This document shows, piece by piece, positions 26,786 through 34,916 of a stretch of DNA of 64,000 nt. Each line of letters begins with the position of its first letter. Position 1 is the first letter of the stretch. Source of the stretch: Candidatus Aenigmatarchaeota archaeon (lineage in GTDB: Archaea; Aenigmatarchaeota; Aenigmatarchaeia; QMZP01; JAFGSV01); the NCBI GenBank assembly GCA_016934325.1, contig JAFGSV010000028.1, forward strand, positions 1 through 64,000. Direction: 5' to 3'. Position numbers and translations under genes: made by a program. The notes beneath the pieces are model-generated. The model was not told the DNA's origin. It worked only from the letters and a program-made list of their open reading frames with translations, and did not search any database.

Positions 26786-27925
26786 ATGGTGCGATTCTGC
26801 GACATTAAGATTCACGACACAACCCTAAGAGACGGCGAACAGATGCCCGGCGTTGTTTTCTCACCCAAACAAAAAATCGAATTGGCCACGTTGTTATCTG
26901 ATTTTGGTGTAAGCTATATAGAGCTGATGCCAGCTGTGTTCTCGGAAGAGATGATGGTGGCAAAGACGCTTGTCGGAATGGGCCTTGCTTCAAAATTGAC
27001 CGCATCGACAATGCTGAATAAAGACTCGGTGGATCTGGCTCTGGAATGCGGACTTGAGTGCATCACTCTTTTCACCCCTCTTTCCGATATCCAACTCGAT
27101 ACCGTTGGAATAGGGAGGAGTGAAAATCTCAGAAAGAGTCTGGAGCTGGTTGATTATGCATTGTCTCATGGATTGAGGGTGGGATTCGCTGGTGTCGATG
27201 TGACCAGGGCCGACATGGAATATGTGTTAAGCTTCATGAACGCATTGCCTCGAAGGATGGAATACTTCATGGTCTGCGATACTTTGGGATGCATGACCCC
27301 GATGAAGGCATACGCCTTTTTCAATGAAATCTGCTCAAAAACTCACCTTCCTGTTTGTCTGCATGAACATAACGACTTCGGTTTGGCCACCGCAAATACC
27401 CTCATGGGGATTTCTGCCGGGGCGGAAATGTTCTCGGGAACCTTTACAGGGATTGGGGAAAGGGCGGGCAATGCCCCGATAGAAGAGGTCGTCTCTTCGC
27501 TGAAGTTCCTTTATGATGTTGACCTGCCAGTCAAATATGAAAGAATGACCGAGATATGCAACATGGTAGAAAAACATTCGGAAGTAAGGCTCCAGGATCA
27601 TAAACCGATAGTAGGGAGGAACGCCTTTAGGCACGAGTCCGGAATTCATGTGGACGCCCTGTTGAAGGACGCAGATAGCTATGAGATCTTCAATCCGGTT
27701 CTTGTTGGACAAAAGAGGACCTTGGCAGTTGGTAAACACTCGGGTGGATGCATAGTAGACTTTCTGGCGGGCAAGAAATACAAAGCCAAGGATAGATATG
27801 AGATACTCAAGGAAATTAAAAGCGAATCGCAGCGGATAGGCAGGTCGCTCACGAGAGCTGAGGCCATGAAGATTCTGAGATTTACTGAATCGCAGCATAA
27901 GAAAATGGGAGACCTTTATGCATAG
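26786..27925 (+). CDS. Homocitrate/isopropylmalate/citramalate synthase-like DRE-TIM metallolyase
   Basis: The 379-residue protein carries the DRE-TIM signature HDTTLRDGEQMPGVVFS at the N-terminus, the metal-binding CLHEHNDFGLATAN, and the GERAGNAPIEE and HESGIHVDALLKD motifs. GKHSGG follows in the subdomain. It ends after the second subdomain and lacks the allosteric leucine-sensing LeuA domain, so it resembles NifV/AksA-type homocitrate synthases in length. It would condense acetyl-CoA with a 2-oxoacid; the substrate cannot be read from sequence. No leuCD or aksDEF partners lie nearby. It overlaps a UbiA-family gene by 8 nt, an unusual partnership discussed under findings. Confidence 0.85.
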   Translation: MVRFCDIKIHDTTLRDGEQMPGVVFSPKQKIELATLLSDFGVSYIELMPAVFSEEMMVAKTLVGMGLASKLTASTMLNKDSVDLALECGLECITLFTPLSDIQLDTVGIGRSENLRKSLELVDYALSHGLRVGFAGVDVTRADMEYVLSFMNALPRRMEYFMVCDTLGCMTPMKAYAFFNEICSKTHLPVCLHEHNDFGLATANTLMGISAGAEMFSGTFTGIGERAGNAPIEEVVSSLKFLYDVDLPVKYERMTEICNMVEKHSEVRLQDHKPIVGRNAFRHESGIHVDALLKDADSYEIFNPVLVGQKRTLAVGKHSGGCIVDFLAGKKYKAKDRYEILKEIKSESQRIGRSLTRAEAMKILRFTESQHKKMGDLYA

Positions 27926-28733
27926 GAAAATTCTTTACATAATTTACAAAAGGTTAAGGCCCGCGTTTGGCTTGGCTTTTGGGTTTACACTCATCTACGG
28001 ATTGTATATCAATAAAATCACGCCCCCCCTTCTATTGGCCGGTCTGGCTTTCATATTCATCGAGACCTTCGGTGGTCTTTACAACGACTACTGGGATTAT
28101 GAGGAAGATTTGAGAAACAGGCGAAAAGACAAACTTACCACAATGGGTATTCTCAGTAGGGTGCAGGTCAGAAATCTCTCATTCCTATTTCTTGGCATTG
28201 GTTTGTCCATCGTGCTCATATTAAATGCAGCACTATTTGTGTTGGGACTTTACTGGGTAACTATTTTTGTGTTATATTGTATCCCCCAAGTGAGACTGAA
28301 AGGTCATATAAGGAGCTATCTTTTGGCATCTTCAATATTTTTCTTTTTCCCCTTTGCCCTGGACGTGACGTTAGGAGTTGGTTTTTCCTTTACCACTTTG
28401 ATATTTGGCTTGCTCTTTTTCTCCCAATTCATGTATATTCTTTGCCAGAAAGACTCGACAGACCCCGAAGACGAAAAAAACATTTTCTTGAGACATGGCT
28501 GGATAAAGCCGAGTATCATAATGGCCTTTTTTGCATCTTCAGCATTATTCTTTCTCTTAATGGTGTGCCTTATCAATCCCGTTCTCATTATTGTATGGAT
28601 TTTCAATCTTTCATTAAAAATGCTTAACGTGAAGAAGATTATCACGAGGAGTATCACAAGGAGAGCCAGATATAGACTCATGCTCTTGGAGTTCTTAACA
28701 CCATACCTTTATATAGGTGGTTTCTTCTTATGA
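27918..28733 (+). CDS. UbiA-family membrane prenyltransferase (first of pair)
   Basis: The 271-residue polytopic protein has seven to nine hydrophobic helices. The first Asp-rich motif of the UbiA superfamily is present (NDYWDYEEDLRNRRKDK). The second is weaker (QKDSTDPEDEKN), so the copy may be diverged or have altered substrate specificity. UbiA enzymes attach a prenyl chain to an aromatic, sugar or glycerol acceptor within the membrane. It overlaps the synthase gene by 8 nt and the second UbiA gene by 4 nt (ATGA). It is AT-rich compared with genes beyond 35 kb. Confidence 0.8.
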   Translation: MHRKILYIIYKRLRPAFGLAFGFTLIYGLYINKITPPLLLAGLAFIFIETFGGLYNDYWDYEEDLRNRRKDKLTTMGILSRVQVRNLSFLFLGIGLSIVLILNAALFVLGLYWVTIFVLYCIPQVRLKGHIRSYLLASSIFFFFPFALDVTLGVGFSFTTLIFGLLFFSQFMYILCQKDSTDPEDEKNIFLRHGWIKPSIIMAFFASSALFFLLMVCLINPVLIIVWIFNLSLKMLNVKKIITRSITRRARYRLMLLEFLTPYLYIGGFFL

Positions 28734-29506
28734 TAGGTACATTTTCGTCTGTTTCTGACTTCTTGAGGCTTAGAATAACGTTGACCATAAGTTTAATATC
28801 GTTGTCCGGGTGTTTCATTTTTAACAAACCCTCTTTTAATTCGGTATTTGTTTTTTTGACTTCATTCCTTGTCTTCGCAGGAGGTTATGCCTACAACAAC
28901 ACAAGAGATGTGGAAGAAGATTTAATAAATAGGAAAAATATAAGCCCACTGGCCCCGAAAAGAAAGGGACTCGTTATAGTCACGGTATCATTGATTTCCG
29001 GCATATTCTTTTCTCTGTTTCTCTCTACATATTCCATTGTATTAATCGCAACGAGCATCTTGACGCTTGTCGTTTACTCCTTTCTGAAACTGAAGAAATA
29101 TCTGCTGCTGAAGAATGTATACACGGCTTTTTGTATTGCGTTGAGTTTCTTGATAGGAGCAGCATCCTCTGGCCTTTTCACGCTAGAGATAACGATATAT
29201 TATTGTTTGGTTGTTTTCTTTCTTTTCATAGGTAGTCTTATATCGGACATGAGAGATTACGAAGGGGATAAAAAGGCTGGTATAAGGACTCTTCCTGTTC
29301 ATCTTGGTTACGAAAGAACAAGAAACATGGTATGCGCTTTGCTCGTTGTCGGAATCCCCTTGGTCTTGATCTTTTCGAAGTTCATGGTCTTTATACCCGT
29401 CATATTAATGACGGTTCTTGCTGTATTAAAAAACAGACCAGGGCTTGCTCATGCGCTAGGTGGGCTTTCCTTTGTATTATTGATGCTAATAGCACTTATT
29501 TTTTGA
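28730..29506 (+). CDS. UbiA-family membrane prenyltransferase (second of pair)
   Basis: The 258-residue polytopic protein has both Asp-rich motifs intact: AYNNTRDVEEDLINRKN for the first, and SDMRDYEGDKKAGIRTLPV for the second, followed by the typical LG segment. It could be a digeranylgeranylglyceryl-phosphate synthase-like or other UbiA enzyme. The pairing with a diverged UbiA and an HCS-like synthase argues for a dedicated pathway rather than bulk lipid synthesis (inference). It is translationally coupled to the preceding gene through a 4-nt overlap. A convergent orphan gene starts its stop codon 11 bp downstream. Confidence 0.85.
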   Translation: MIGTFSSVSDFLRLRITLTISLISLSGCFIFNKPSFNSVFVFLTSFLVFAGGYAYNNTRDVEEDLINRKNISPLAPKRKGLVIVTVSLISGIFFSLFLSTYSIVLIATSILTLVVYSFLKLKKYLLLKNVYTAFCIALSFLIGAASSGLFTLEITIYYCLVVFFLFIGSLISDMRDYEGDKKAGIRTLPVHLGYERTRNMVCALLVVGIPLVLIFSKFMVFIPVILMTVLAVLKNRPGLAHALGGLSFVLLMLIALIF

Positions 29507-29517
29507 TGATGTGGGAG

Positions 29518-30534
29518 TTAGTTAGAAGAAAACGTTGCTTCTATGTTTTTGAAAGATTCATTGATACTAACGATTCTAAAGCGTTTATCCAAAAGATGTA
29601 AATAGCCCTCAATAATCTTAAAAAGGAAATTCCAGCTGTCTTTCTCTGTCTGAAAGCCGTATGGTTGATATTTGATTTTAATCAAAACATTACCATTGGC
29701 CTTGATTGCTATTTTTGCAATTCCCCATCCTGTAAAATGTAAAATGTTTTTGAGTAGATTGAGTTTCTCCCACTTTTTGGTTTCTATTTTTATCACTTCT
29801 CTGAAATAATTAAAAGAAATAGACGGCACTGTATCCAACAATATTCCTCGGTTGGAAATGATATGGAATAGTGTGTTTTCTATTATGATCAGTGGCTTCT
29901 CCCTGAAATACACTCTGTTGTTACTTTTCAACTTTAATATCTTTGATTTGAAAGCATCTTTCAGAGCTAGTCCTCTATAATCTGGCATTGAGTTTAAATA
30001 ATTGTATTTGTCCTTTCCCTTTGTAACAGGAGGGTCCCAGGGTTCGTCTAACAATTTGTATACATATTTACATCGGGTCTTTGTCTGATTTACTTCTGCT
30101 GCTACCATGGGGGCTTCGCAGATTACATTCAAAATACCACAAAACAAACCAGGCATAAATCTATTCTTTCCAATTAACCTTGTTATACATTCGTTTTTCG
30201 TTTCCACAACGGCTATATCCTTATCTTTTCTAACATGAAAATCATCCAGCAATCCTATATTGGTCCATATTTTTTTCGCTATAGGTGAAAGTATAGGCAT
30301 CGGCAGCTTCCTTACTGTATGCGGGAACAGATTTTCAATTATCATATTCATCCATTCAGCACTAATTTCCTCCACTTCCTTCTCGTAGCCCGCTTTTTCG
30401 CATTCAAGTATATAATTGGCTAAAATGTCCTCGGAGAATATAACATCCCTCCTGATTTTCGCTTTGAATCTGTTAAGAATACTGCCTGCTCCAACCTTCA
30501 TTATGCCTCTTCTCAAGGATTCTGATAAACGCAT
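29518..30534 (-). CDS. Orphan protein, possibly V4R-like sensor
   Basis: I do not recognise this 338-residue protein; it is soluble and lysine-rich. One segment, AAEVNQTKTRCKYVYKL (about residues 150-165), resembles the Cys-containing end of V4R/heme-NO-like small-ligand domains. The similarity is weak and unverified. A second, similarly spaced part near the C-terminus (KANGNVLIKIKYQPYGFQ) could be a duplicate. I chose the ATG at 30534; a GTG at 30549 would add five residues. It is convergent with the UbiA pair, divergent from an aminotransferase, and markedly AT-rich. Confidence 0.6.
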   Translation of the reverse strand: MRLSESLRRGIMKVGAGSILNRFKAKIRRDVIFSEDILANYILECEKAGYEKEVEEISAEWMNMIIENLFPHTVRKLPMPILSPIAKKIWTNIGLLDDFHVRKDKDIAVVETKNECITRLIGKNRFMPGLFCGILNVICEAPMVAAEVNQTKTRCKYVYKLLDEPWDPPVTKGKDKYNYLNSMPDYRGLALKDAFKSKILKLKSNNRVYFREKPLIIIENTLFHIISNRGILLDTVPSISFNYFREVIKIETKKWEKLNLLKNILHFTGWGIAKIAIKANGNVLIKIKYQPYGFQTEKDSWNFLFKIIEGYLHLLDKRFRIVSINESFKNIEATFSSN

Positions 30535-30630
30535 AAAATCACAAATCACTTATATCCATTGTATATGATACAAGTTTATACATTTTAAATGAGAATTTAT
30601 ACTCCGACGTTATATTATTATCAGTTAGGC

Positions 30631-31749
30631 ATGGTCCTGAATGCTGCGATTCGGAACACACCCGATTCTGAGGTATCGCGGTACTTCGGCAAAGTCCCTA
30701 TTGATGCTATTAATTTCTCCTTGGGTGAACCTATTTTCCCTCCGCCGGACTCTGTCAAGAAATCATTTGCGAAGTCCATAATGGAAGGCTCGGGAAGATA
30801 TTCATCCGTCCAGGGGCTTCCAGATCTCAGGAAGGCGATTTCCGATAAACTCGAAAGGGAAAATAATGTCATGTCTGATCCCGATGATATACTCATCACG
30901 AACGGCGCTAATGAAGCTATAGCAATCGCTATTCTTTCCCTGGTGGATAATGGAGATGAGGTCATAATATGCGAGCCAAGCTTTCCTGCTTTCAAGCCTC
31001 TCGTCAAATACTGTCAAGGCGTACCGAAGCCGTTGTTTCTCAAAGAGGAGAACGGGTTTCGTTTGGATTTGGAAGAGCTGAAGGAAGCCGTCAGCGATAA
31101 AACCAAGATGATCGTGATCAATACCCCCCATAATCCCACCGGTTCTGTTTTCGATAAGAATACATTGAAATCGATATCCGAAATATGCAATTCTCACATT
31201 CTGGTGGACGAAGTCTATGAGAATCTGGTTTACGGCGTGCCTCATTGCTCAATTGCCTCCGTTGCCGGGAACCCGGAAAGAATCATAACAGTTAATTCAT
31301 TCTCGAAAACATACTGCATGTGCGGCTACAGGCTGGGCTACATGCACGCAACGGACGACTTGATTAAGAGCTTCATGAAACTGAAACTGTACCTGTCGGT
31401 TTGCACGAGCATGCCCATCCAGGTCGCGGGGATCGCTGCGCTGAAAGATAAGAATTATCCGAAATTGATTCGAAGGGAGCTTTCGGTCAGAAGGAATATA
31501 CTATTGGGCGGCCTCAGGGGATTGAAGATTCCATTTGTCGAGCCGGACGGTACCTTCTTCGTATTTCCCAACATATCGGAATGGGGCAATGATATGGAGG
31601 TTCATGAAATGTTCCTTAAAGCGGGGGTTCTGGCCATGCCGGGCAGCATCTTTCATCCGGATTGCAGCAAGAACATCAGATTCAGTTTTGTGGCAGATCC
31701 ACAAGATATAAGGGAGGGCATTATAAGGCTGGAAGGGCTGCTGGCCTAG
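30631..31749 (+). CDS. PLP-dependent class I/II aminotransferase
   Basis: This fold-type I aminotransferase has an N-terminal INFSLGEPIFPPP, NTPHNPTGSVFDKN for cofactor binding, DEVYENLVY, and the Schiff-base lysine in VNSFSKTYCMCGYRLGY. A C-terminal RFSF carboxylate-binding Arg follows. This is the aspartate/aromatic aminotransferase pattern; the exact substrate is not readable. I chose ATG 30631 (372 residues), which matches usual family length. An upstream ATG at 30589 would add 14 residues but sits only about 10 bp from a TATA-like tttata. It might supply or use 2-oxoacids for the neighbouring HCS-like/UbiA operon (inference). Confidence 0.9.
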   Translation: MVLNAAIRNTPDSEVSRYFGKVPIDAINFSLGEPIFPPPDSVKKSFAKSIMEGSGRYSSVQGLPDLRKAISDKLERENNVMSDPDDILITNGANEAIAIAILSLVDNGDEVIICEPSFPAFKPLVKYCQGVPKPLFLKEENGFRLDLEELKEAVSDKTKMIVINTPHNPTGSVFDKNTLKSISEICNSHILVDEVYENLVYGVPHCSIASVAGNPERIITVNSFSKTYCMCGYRLGYMHATDDLIKSFMKLKLYLSVCTSMPIQVAGIAALKDKNYPKLIRRELSVRRNILLGGLRGLKIPFVEPDGTFFVFPNISEWGNDMEVHEMFLKAGVLAMPGSIFHPDCSKNIRFSFVADPQDIREGIIRLEGLLA

Positions 31750-31822
31750 GCGTTACAGGATCCGATGCTGATATATGCTTACATGATGATCGAATGAGAT
31801 TCTGAGAAATATCCATCCATAC

Positions 31823-32497
31823 CTATATGATTCTGGTTTCTGTCAGACGTATGTCTTTGTTGTTTATTACCAATTCGTGTGGCAGTTTGGCGTCGAAATT
31901 CGTGTATCTCATCTTATGCACGATCAGCGACCTCATGGGCTTCTCCTCGAGTTCGAGAAAAATAAGCTGTATTACACCATCGCACTCGAACGATTCATGG
32001 CCACTTGAGTCAAGCTTCTCATCATTGTCGGTTTCGCACAGCAGAAGCGAAGAACCCAGCTTTTTCAGGGAGTCCAAGAGTTCAACCAGATAGGCCCTGT
32101 ACGATTTGTTGTTTTCGGAGAACATGAGCAGCTTATTTACGTTATCAATGACTATTCTGTCGATTTTCGGATAGCTGGCTATTATATCTATGAATCTCTT
32201 CATGCTCACGTTGCTCTGTGCCATGGGAATGTGCTCAATTGCAAGGTTCTCGCCAAGATATTTCTTAACTTCAAGCAGGGACTCCACCGATTCGCAAGCC
32301 TTGATCAACTCTTCCTTGCTCTCGTTCAGCGTTATATAGCAGCATTTTTCCTTTTTCTTGGCACCGTCGAGGATGAATTTCATGCCAACCAGCGTCTTCC
32401 CTGTTCCCGGGCCTCCGGATAGAAGCATTACGGCATTCTCCGGGAAGCCACCTGAAAGCATCTTGTCCAGTTTCTTCAGACCGGTTGAAACCCTCAT
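31823..32497 (-). CDS. KaiC-like RecA-superfamily ATPase
   Basis: The 224-residue single-domain KaiC-family ATPase has Walker A GGPGTGKT (residues 28-35), CCYITLNESKEEL after the first helix, and a Walker B strand near 120 (IDRIVIDNV). A C-terminal DGVIQLIFLELE and KMRYTNFDAKLP follow, as in RadA/KaiC-like regulators. The start codon is preceded by ggaggaat. It lies 1 bp after the stop of a small orphan gene, so the two form an operon. It probably has a signalling or clock-like regulatory role rather than recombination. Confidence 0.9.
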   Translation of the reverse strand: MRVSTGLKKLDKMLSGGFPENAVMLLSGGPGTGKTLVGMKFILDGAKKKEKCCYITLNESKEELIKACESVESLLEVKKYLGENLAIEHIPMAQSNVSMKRFIDIIASYPKIDRIVIDNVNKLLMFSENNKSYRAYLVELLDSLKKLGSSLLLCETDNDEKLDSSGHESFECDGVIQLIFLELEEKPMRSLIVHKMRYTNFDAKLPHELVINNKDIRLTETRII

Positions 32498-32498
32498 T

Positions 32499-32828
32499 CT
32501 ATTCCTCCTTGAAAGTCGGCACGCCGAGCCCCGACTTCTTTATCTTGATCAGAAGATATGCATCTTCATCGACCTTGAAAATATTCGAAGGTACTTTCTT
32601 TTCAAGCGTGCTGATCTTATATTTTGCCAGCAACTTCTTGGGAAGCATTATCCTGTTGCTGTTGCCAAGTTTCCCGGTCGTCAGGAAATGGATCATGCTA
32701 TCCTTACCGCAAGGCAGGATTAATATATCCGACATGTTGTGCTTCAGCAATTTGTATTCGGTGCGGTTTATGGTGAGAGTTATGTCAATCCTGTTATCGT
32801 GCATATCGATGCTTCGTATATCGGCCAT
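32499..32828 (-). CDS. Small orphan protein co-transcribed with KaiC-like ATPase
   Basis: The 109-residue protein is basic, with no TM and no recognised domain. A C-terminal beta-rich part contains GNSNRIMLPKKLLAKYKI, reminiscent of a SpoVT/AbrB-type or PilZ-like strand set without clear similarity. An ATG at 32843 would add five residues. I prefer 32828, since a TATA-like agtttaaatg sits about 26 bp upstream and would give a leaderless transcript. Position and spacing suggest it is a partner of the downstream KaiC-like ATPase. Confidence 0.6.
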   Translation of the reverse strand: MADIRSIDMHDNRIDITLTINRTEYKLLKHNMSDILILPCGKDSMIHFLTTGKLGNSNRIMLPKKLLAKYKISTLEKKVPSNIFKVDEDAYLLIKIKKSGLGVPTFKEE

Positions 32829-32912
32829 AGTACAATTAACCATTGTAAAACATTTAAACTTTTCGATTTTTTGTTATATTTATTAAATGCCGGGCTCATA
32901 TATATTAATCGT
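32829..32912. promoter_or_regulatory. Divergent promoter region of two KaiC-like units
   Basis: The 84-bp AT-rich gap separates the minus-strand orphan/KaiC pair from the plus-strand KaiC gene. cattgtaaaacatttaaact gives a TATA for the minus strand. tgttatatttatt (about 32872-32884) is placed suitably for the plus-strand ATG at 32913. Confidence 0.5.
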
Positions 32913-33758
32913 ATGGCCAAGAAACTGGCAAAAAGTGGGGCTAACAAGCCTAGAAAAACCGGAAAGGCCTTGAAATCGGATGCGTCAAAAAGTAAAAAGA
33001 AGTGTGTCCCTGAAAAGAAGGCCGAGTATATTAAAACCGGCATATCCGGTTTGGATGGCCTGCTTAGGGATGGATTGCCGGTAAACAGCTCTGTTCTCAT
33101 CTCAGGCGGCGCTGGTTCCGGAAAAACGCTGCTGTGCCTCCAGATACTATATAATGCGGTCAGGAAGGGGAAGAAGTGCTTCTATATGTCATTCGAGGAG
33201 TCGGAGGGGAAACTCAAGAGCCATATGGCCAAATTCGGCTGGGATCTTAAAGGAAAAGAAAAGGACTTTGTCATAAAGAGGTTCAACCTCTTTGACATCA
33301 CAAGATCTATAGACGCCCTGCTTGCCAAGCAATCCGGAGACTTGCTTATAGACGTCAATCCGGTCCTGCTGCCCGCTGGTTTCAAACCGGACATAATAGT
33401 AGTCGATTCCATGACCGCAATAGCATCCGCTTTCAGCGAAAAGCGAGAAACCTACAGATTGTACATCGAGCAGCTTTTCAGATTCTTCGAAGAGCAGGAA
33501 GTTAACACGTTCCTCATATCGGAAACCGAGCAGGAGCCAAGGATATTCAGCCCAACCGGGGTTGAAGAGTTCCTTGCCGACGGCGTGATCGTTCTTCACA
33601 ATATCAGAAGGGGCAACGTGAGGGAAAACGGACTGGAGATATTGAAGATGAGGGGTGCCAAGCACGAGAAGAAAATCGCGGCGATGCAGATAATAGAAAA
33701 TAAGGGTATAGAAGTATATCCCGATCAGGAAGTGTTCGGGATGAATCAGAAAATGTAG
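32913..33758 (+). CDS. KaiC-like RecA-superfamily ATPase with basic N-terminal tail
   Basis: The 281-residue protein starts with a Lys-rich unstructured tail (about 35 residues). A KaiC ATPase follows: IKTGISGLDGLLRDGLP, Walker A GGAGSGKT (65-72), CFYMSFEES, a Walker B strand in DIIVVDSMTA, and a C-terminal DGVIVLHNI and KMRGAKH. A longer frame to 32739 exists, but the ATG at 32913 is the first in a position consistent with the TATA. It is separated from the CBS/pseudo-KaiC gene by 135 bp. The basic tail may bind nucleic acid or acidic partners (inference). Confidence 0.9.
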   Translation: MAKKLAKSGANKPRKTGKALKSDASKSKKKCVPEKKAEYIKTGISGLDGLLRDGLPVNSSVLISGGAGSGKTLLCLQILYNAVRKGKKCFYMSFEESEGKLKSHMAKFGWDLKGKEKDFVIKRFNLFDITRSIDALLAKQSGDLLIDVNPVLLPAGFKPDIIVVDSMTAIASAFSEKRETYRLYIEQLFRFFEEQEVNTFLISETEQEPRIFSPTGVEEFLADGVIVLHNIRRGNVRENGLEILKMRGAKHEKKIAAMQIIENKGIEVYPDQEVFGMNQKM

Positions 33759-33893
33759 CGAATAAGTCTGCACCCGTTGTTTTCCGGCGCACGGAATCCC
33801 ATATGGAGCGGGCTCCAACTGCGGCTATCATTCATACAGCCCGTTATCCCCCCATGTAATCAGCTTTTTATTGTACTGAACGATATTATTGTT

Positions 33894-34880
33894 ATGGCAG
33901 TTTTGGTAAAGAACGAGATGAACAGGAACGTGAAGACCCTCGGGCCCGAGGACACGGTCAAGCATGCCGCTGAGAAGATGTCAAGGTACTGGATGGGCTC
34001 CATCGTGATAGTGGAGGGGAAGAAGGTCGTCGGCATCGTGACCGAGAGGGACATTCTCAGCAAGCTTGTCCTGCACGGGAAGAATCCCAGCTCCATCAAG
34101 ATAAAGGAAATAATGTCAGGGAACGTCATCACCATCGAGGAGAACAAGACCATCGAGGATGCCGTCAAGCTCATGAAAGCAAACGACATAAAGAAATTGC
34201 CCGTCATGAACAAGGGGAACCTTGTGGGCATTATCACCACGACTGACATAATAACGGCGATGGACGAGGAGATCAAGGACGGCGTCAACCTGGAATCATA
34301 CCGGGACCTAAAGGTTCTCGTCAGGAGGCATTCGATCGACCTGAAGTCGGAGACCGCCAAGAACCAGGTGCTGACTTTCCTGATGTCCAACTCCCTTTTC
34401 CCCATGGATTCCATATCAGTCACAAAGGCGGTGACCAGGGCCATCAAGAACATCATATACGTAACCGTCAACAAGCCCTATTTCTCGATAATCGGAACCC
34501 TGAAGAAGAAGGGGATAAGGACGGACTCGATGTATTTCATTGACGCCTCCTCGGAGGAGGGGGACGTCTCCAAGGGCGCCAACTACGAGAAGCTCAGCGG
34601 CCCTTCGGACATGACAGAGATCATTCTTTCGGTGGACAGGTGCCTGAAAAGCAAGAAGTTCGAAGGCCTGATATTCGATTCGATATCCACTTTGCTGGCG
34701 TACCATGACGAGGAGCTTGTGATAAGATTCGCCCACTCGCTGGTCAACAAGCTGAGGAACACCAATGTCAAGGGCATCTTCTTCTGCACGAAGGAGGACA
34801 TGAAGACCAACCTCATGAAGAACCTGAACATGCTGGCGGATTACAGCGCGGACATCGACAAGAGGGGAGAAATCGTCTGA
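33894..34880 (+). CDS. CBS-CBS-pseudo-KaiC fusion protein
   Basis: The 328-residue protein has two CBS domains (about 1-58 and 68-122), recognised by GIVTERDI and GIITTTDII with their adenosine-binding spacing. Its C-terminal domain of about 150 residues matches the Walker-A-less KaiC-like proteins at 22781 and 26120 (IYVTVNKPYFSI, MYFIDASS, FEGLIFDSISTLLAYHDEE). CBS pairs bind AMP/ATP/SAM, so ligand sensing may control the pseudo-KaiC module. I chose the ATG at 33894, which begins the CBS fold. Codon use is more GC-rich than in the paralogues. Confidence 0.85.
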   Translation: MAVLVKNEMNRNVKTLGPEDTVKHAAEKMSRYWMGSIVIVEGKKVVGIVTERDILSKLVLHGKNPSSIKIKEIMSGNVITIEENKTIEDAVKLMKANDIKKLPVMNKGNLVGIITTTDIITAMDEEIKDGVNLESYRDLKVLVRRHSIDLKSETAKNQVLTFLMSNSLFPMDSISVTKAVTRAIKNIIYVTVNKPYFSIIGTLKKKGIRTDSMYFIDASSEEGDVSKGANYEKLSGPSDMTEIILSVDRCLKSKKFEGLIFDSISTLLAYHDEELVIRFAHSLVNKLRNTNVKGIFFCTKEDMKTNLMKNLNMLADYSADIDKRGEIV

Positions 34881-34916
34881 CCCCCTCTGGATTGCATATC
34901 TCAGGCGGCATCATCG

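Noticed and set aside
32739-32912. N-terminal extension of the KaiC-like protein
   Set aside because: The upstream frame crosses the divergent promoter and gene and lacks KaiC similarity; the start at 32913 is better placed.
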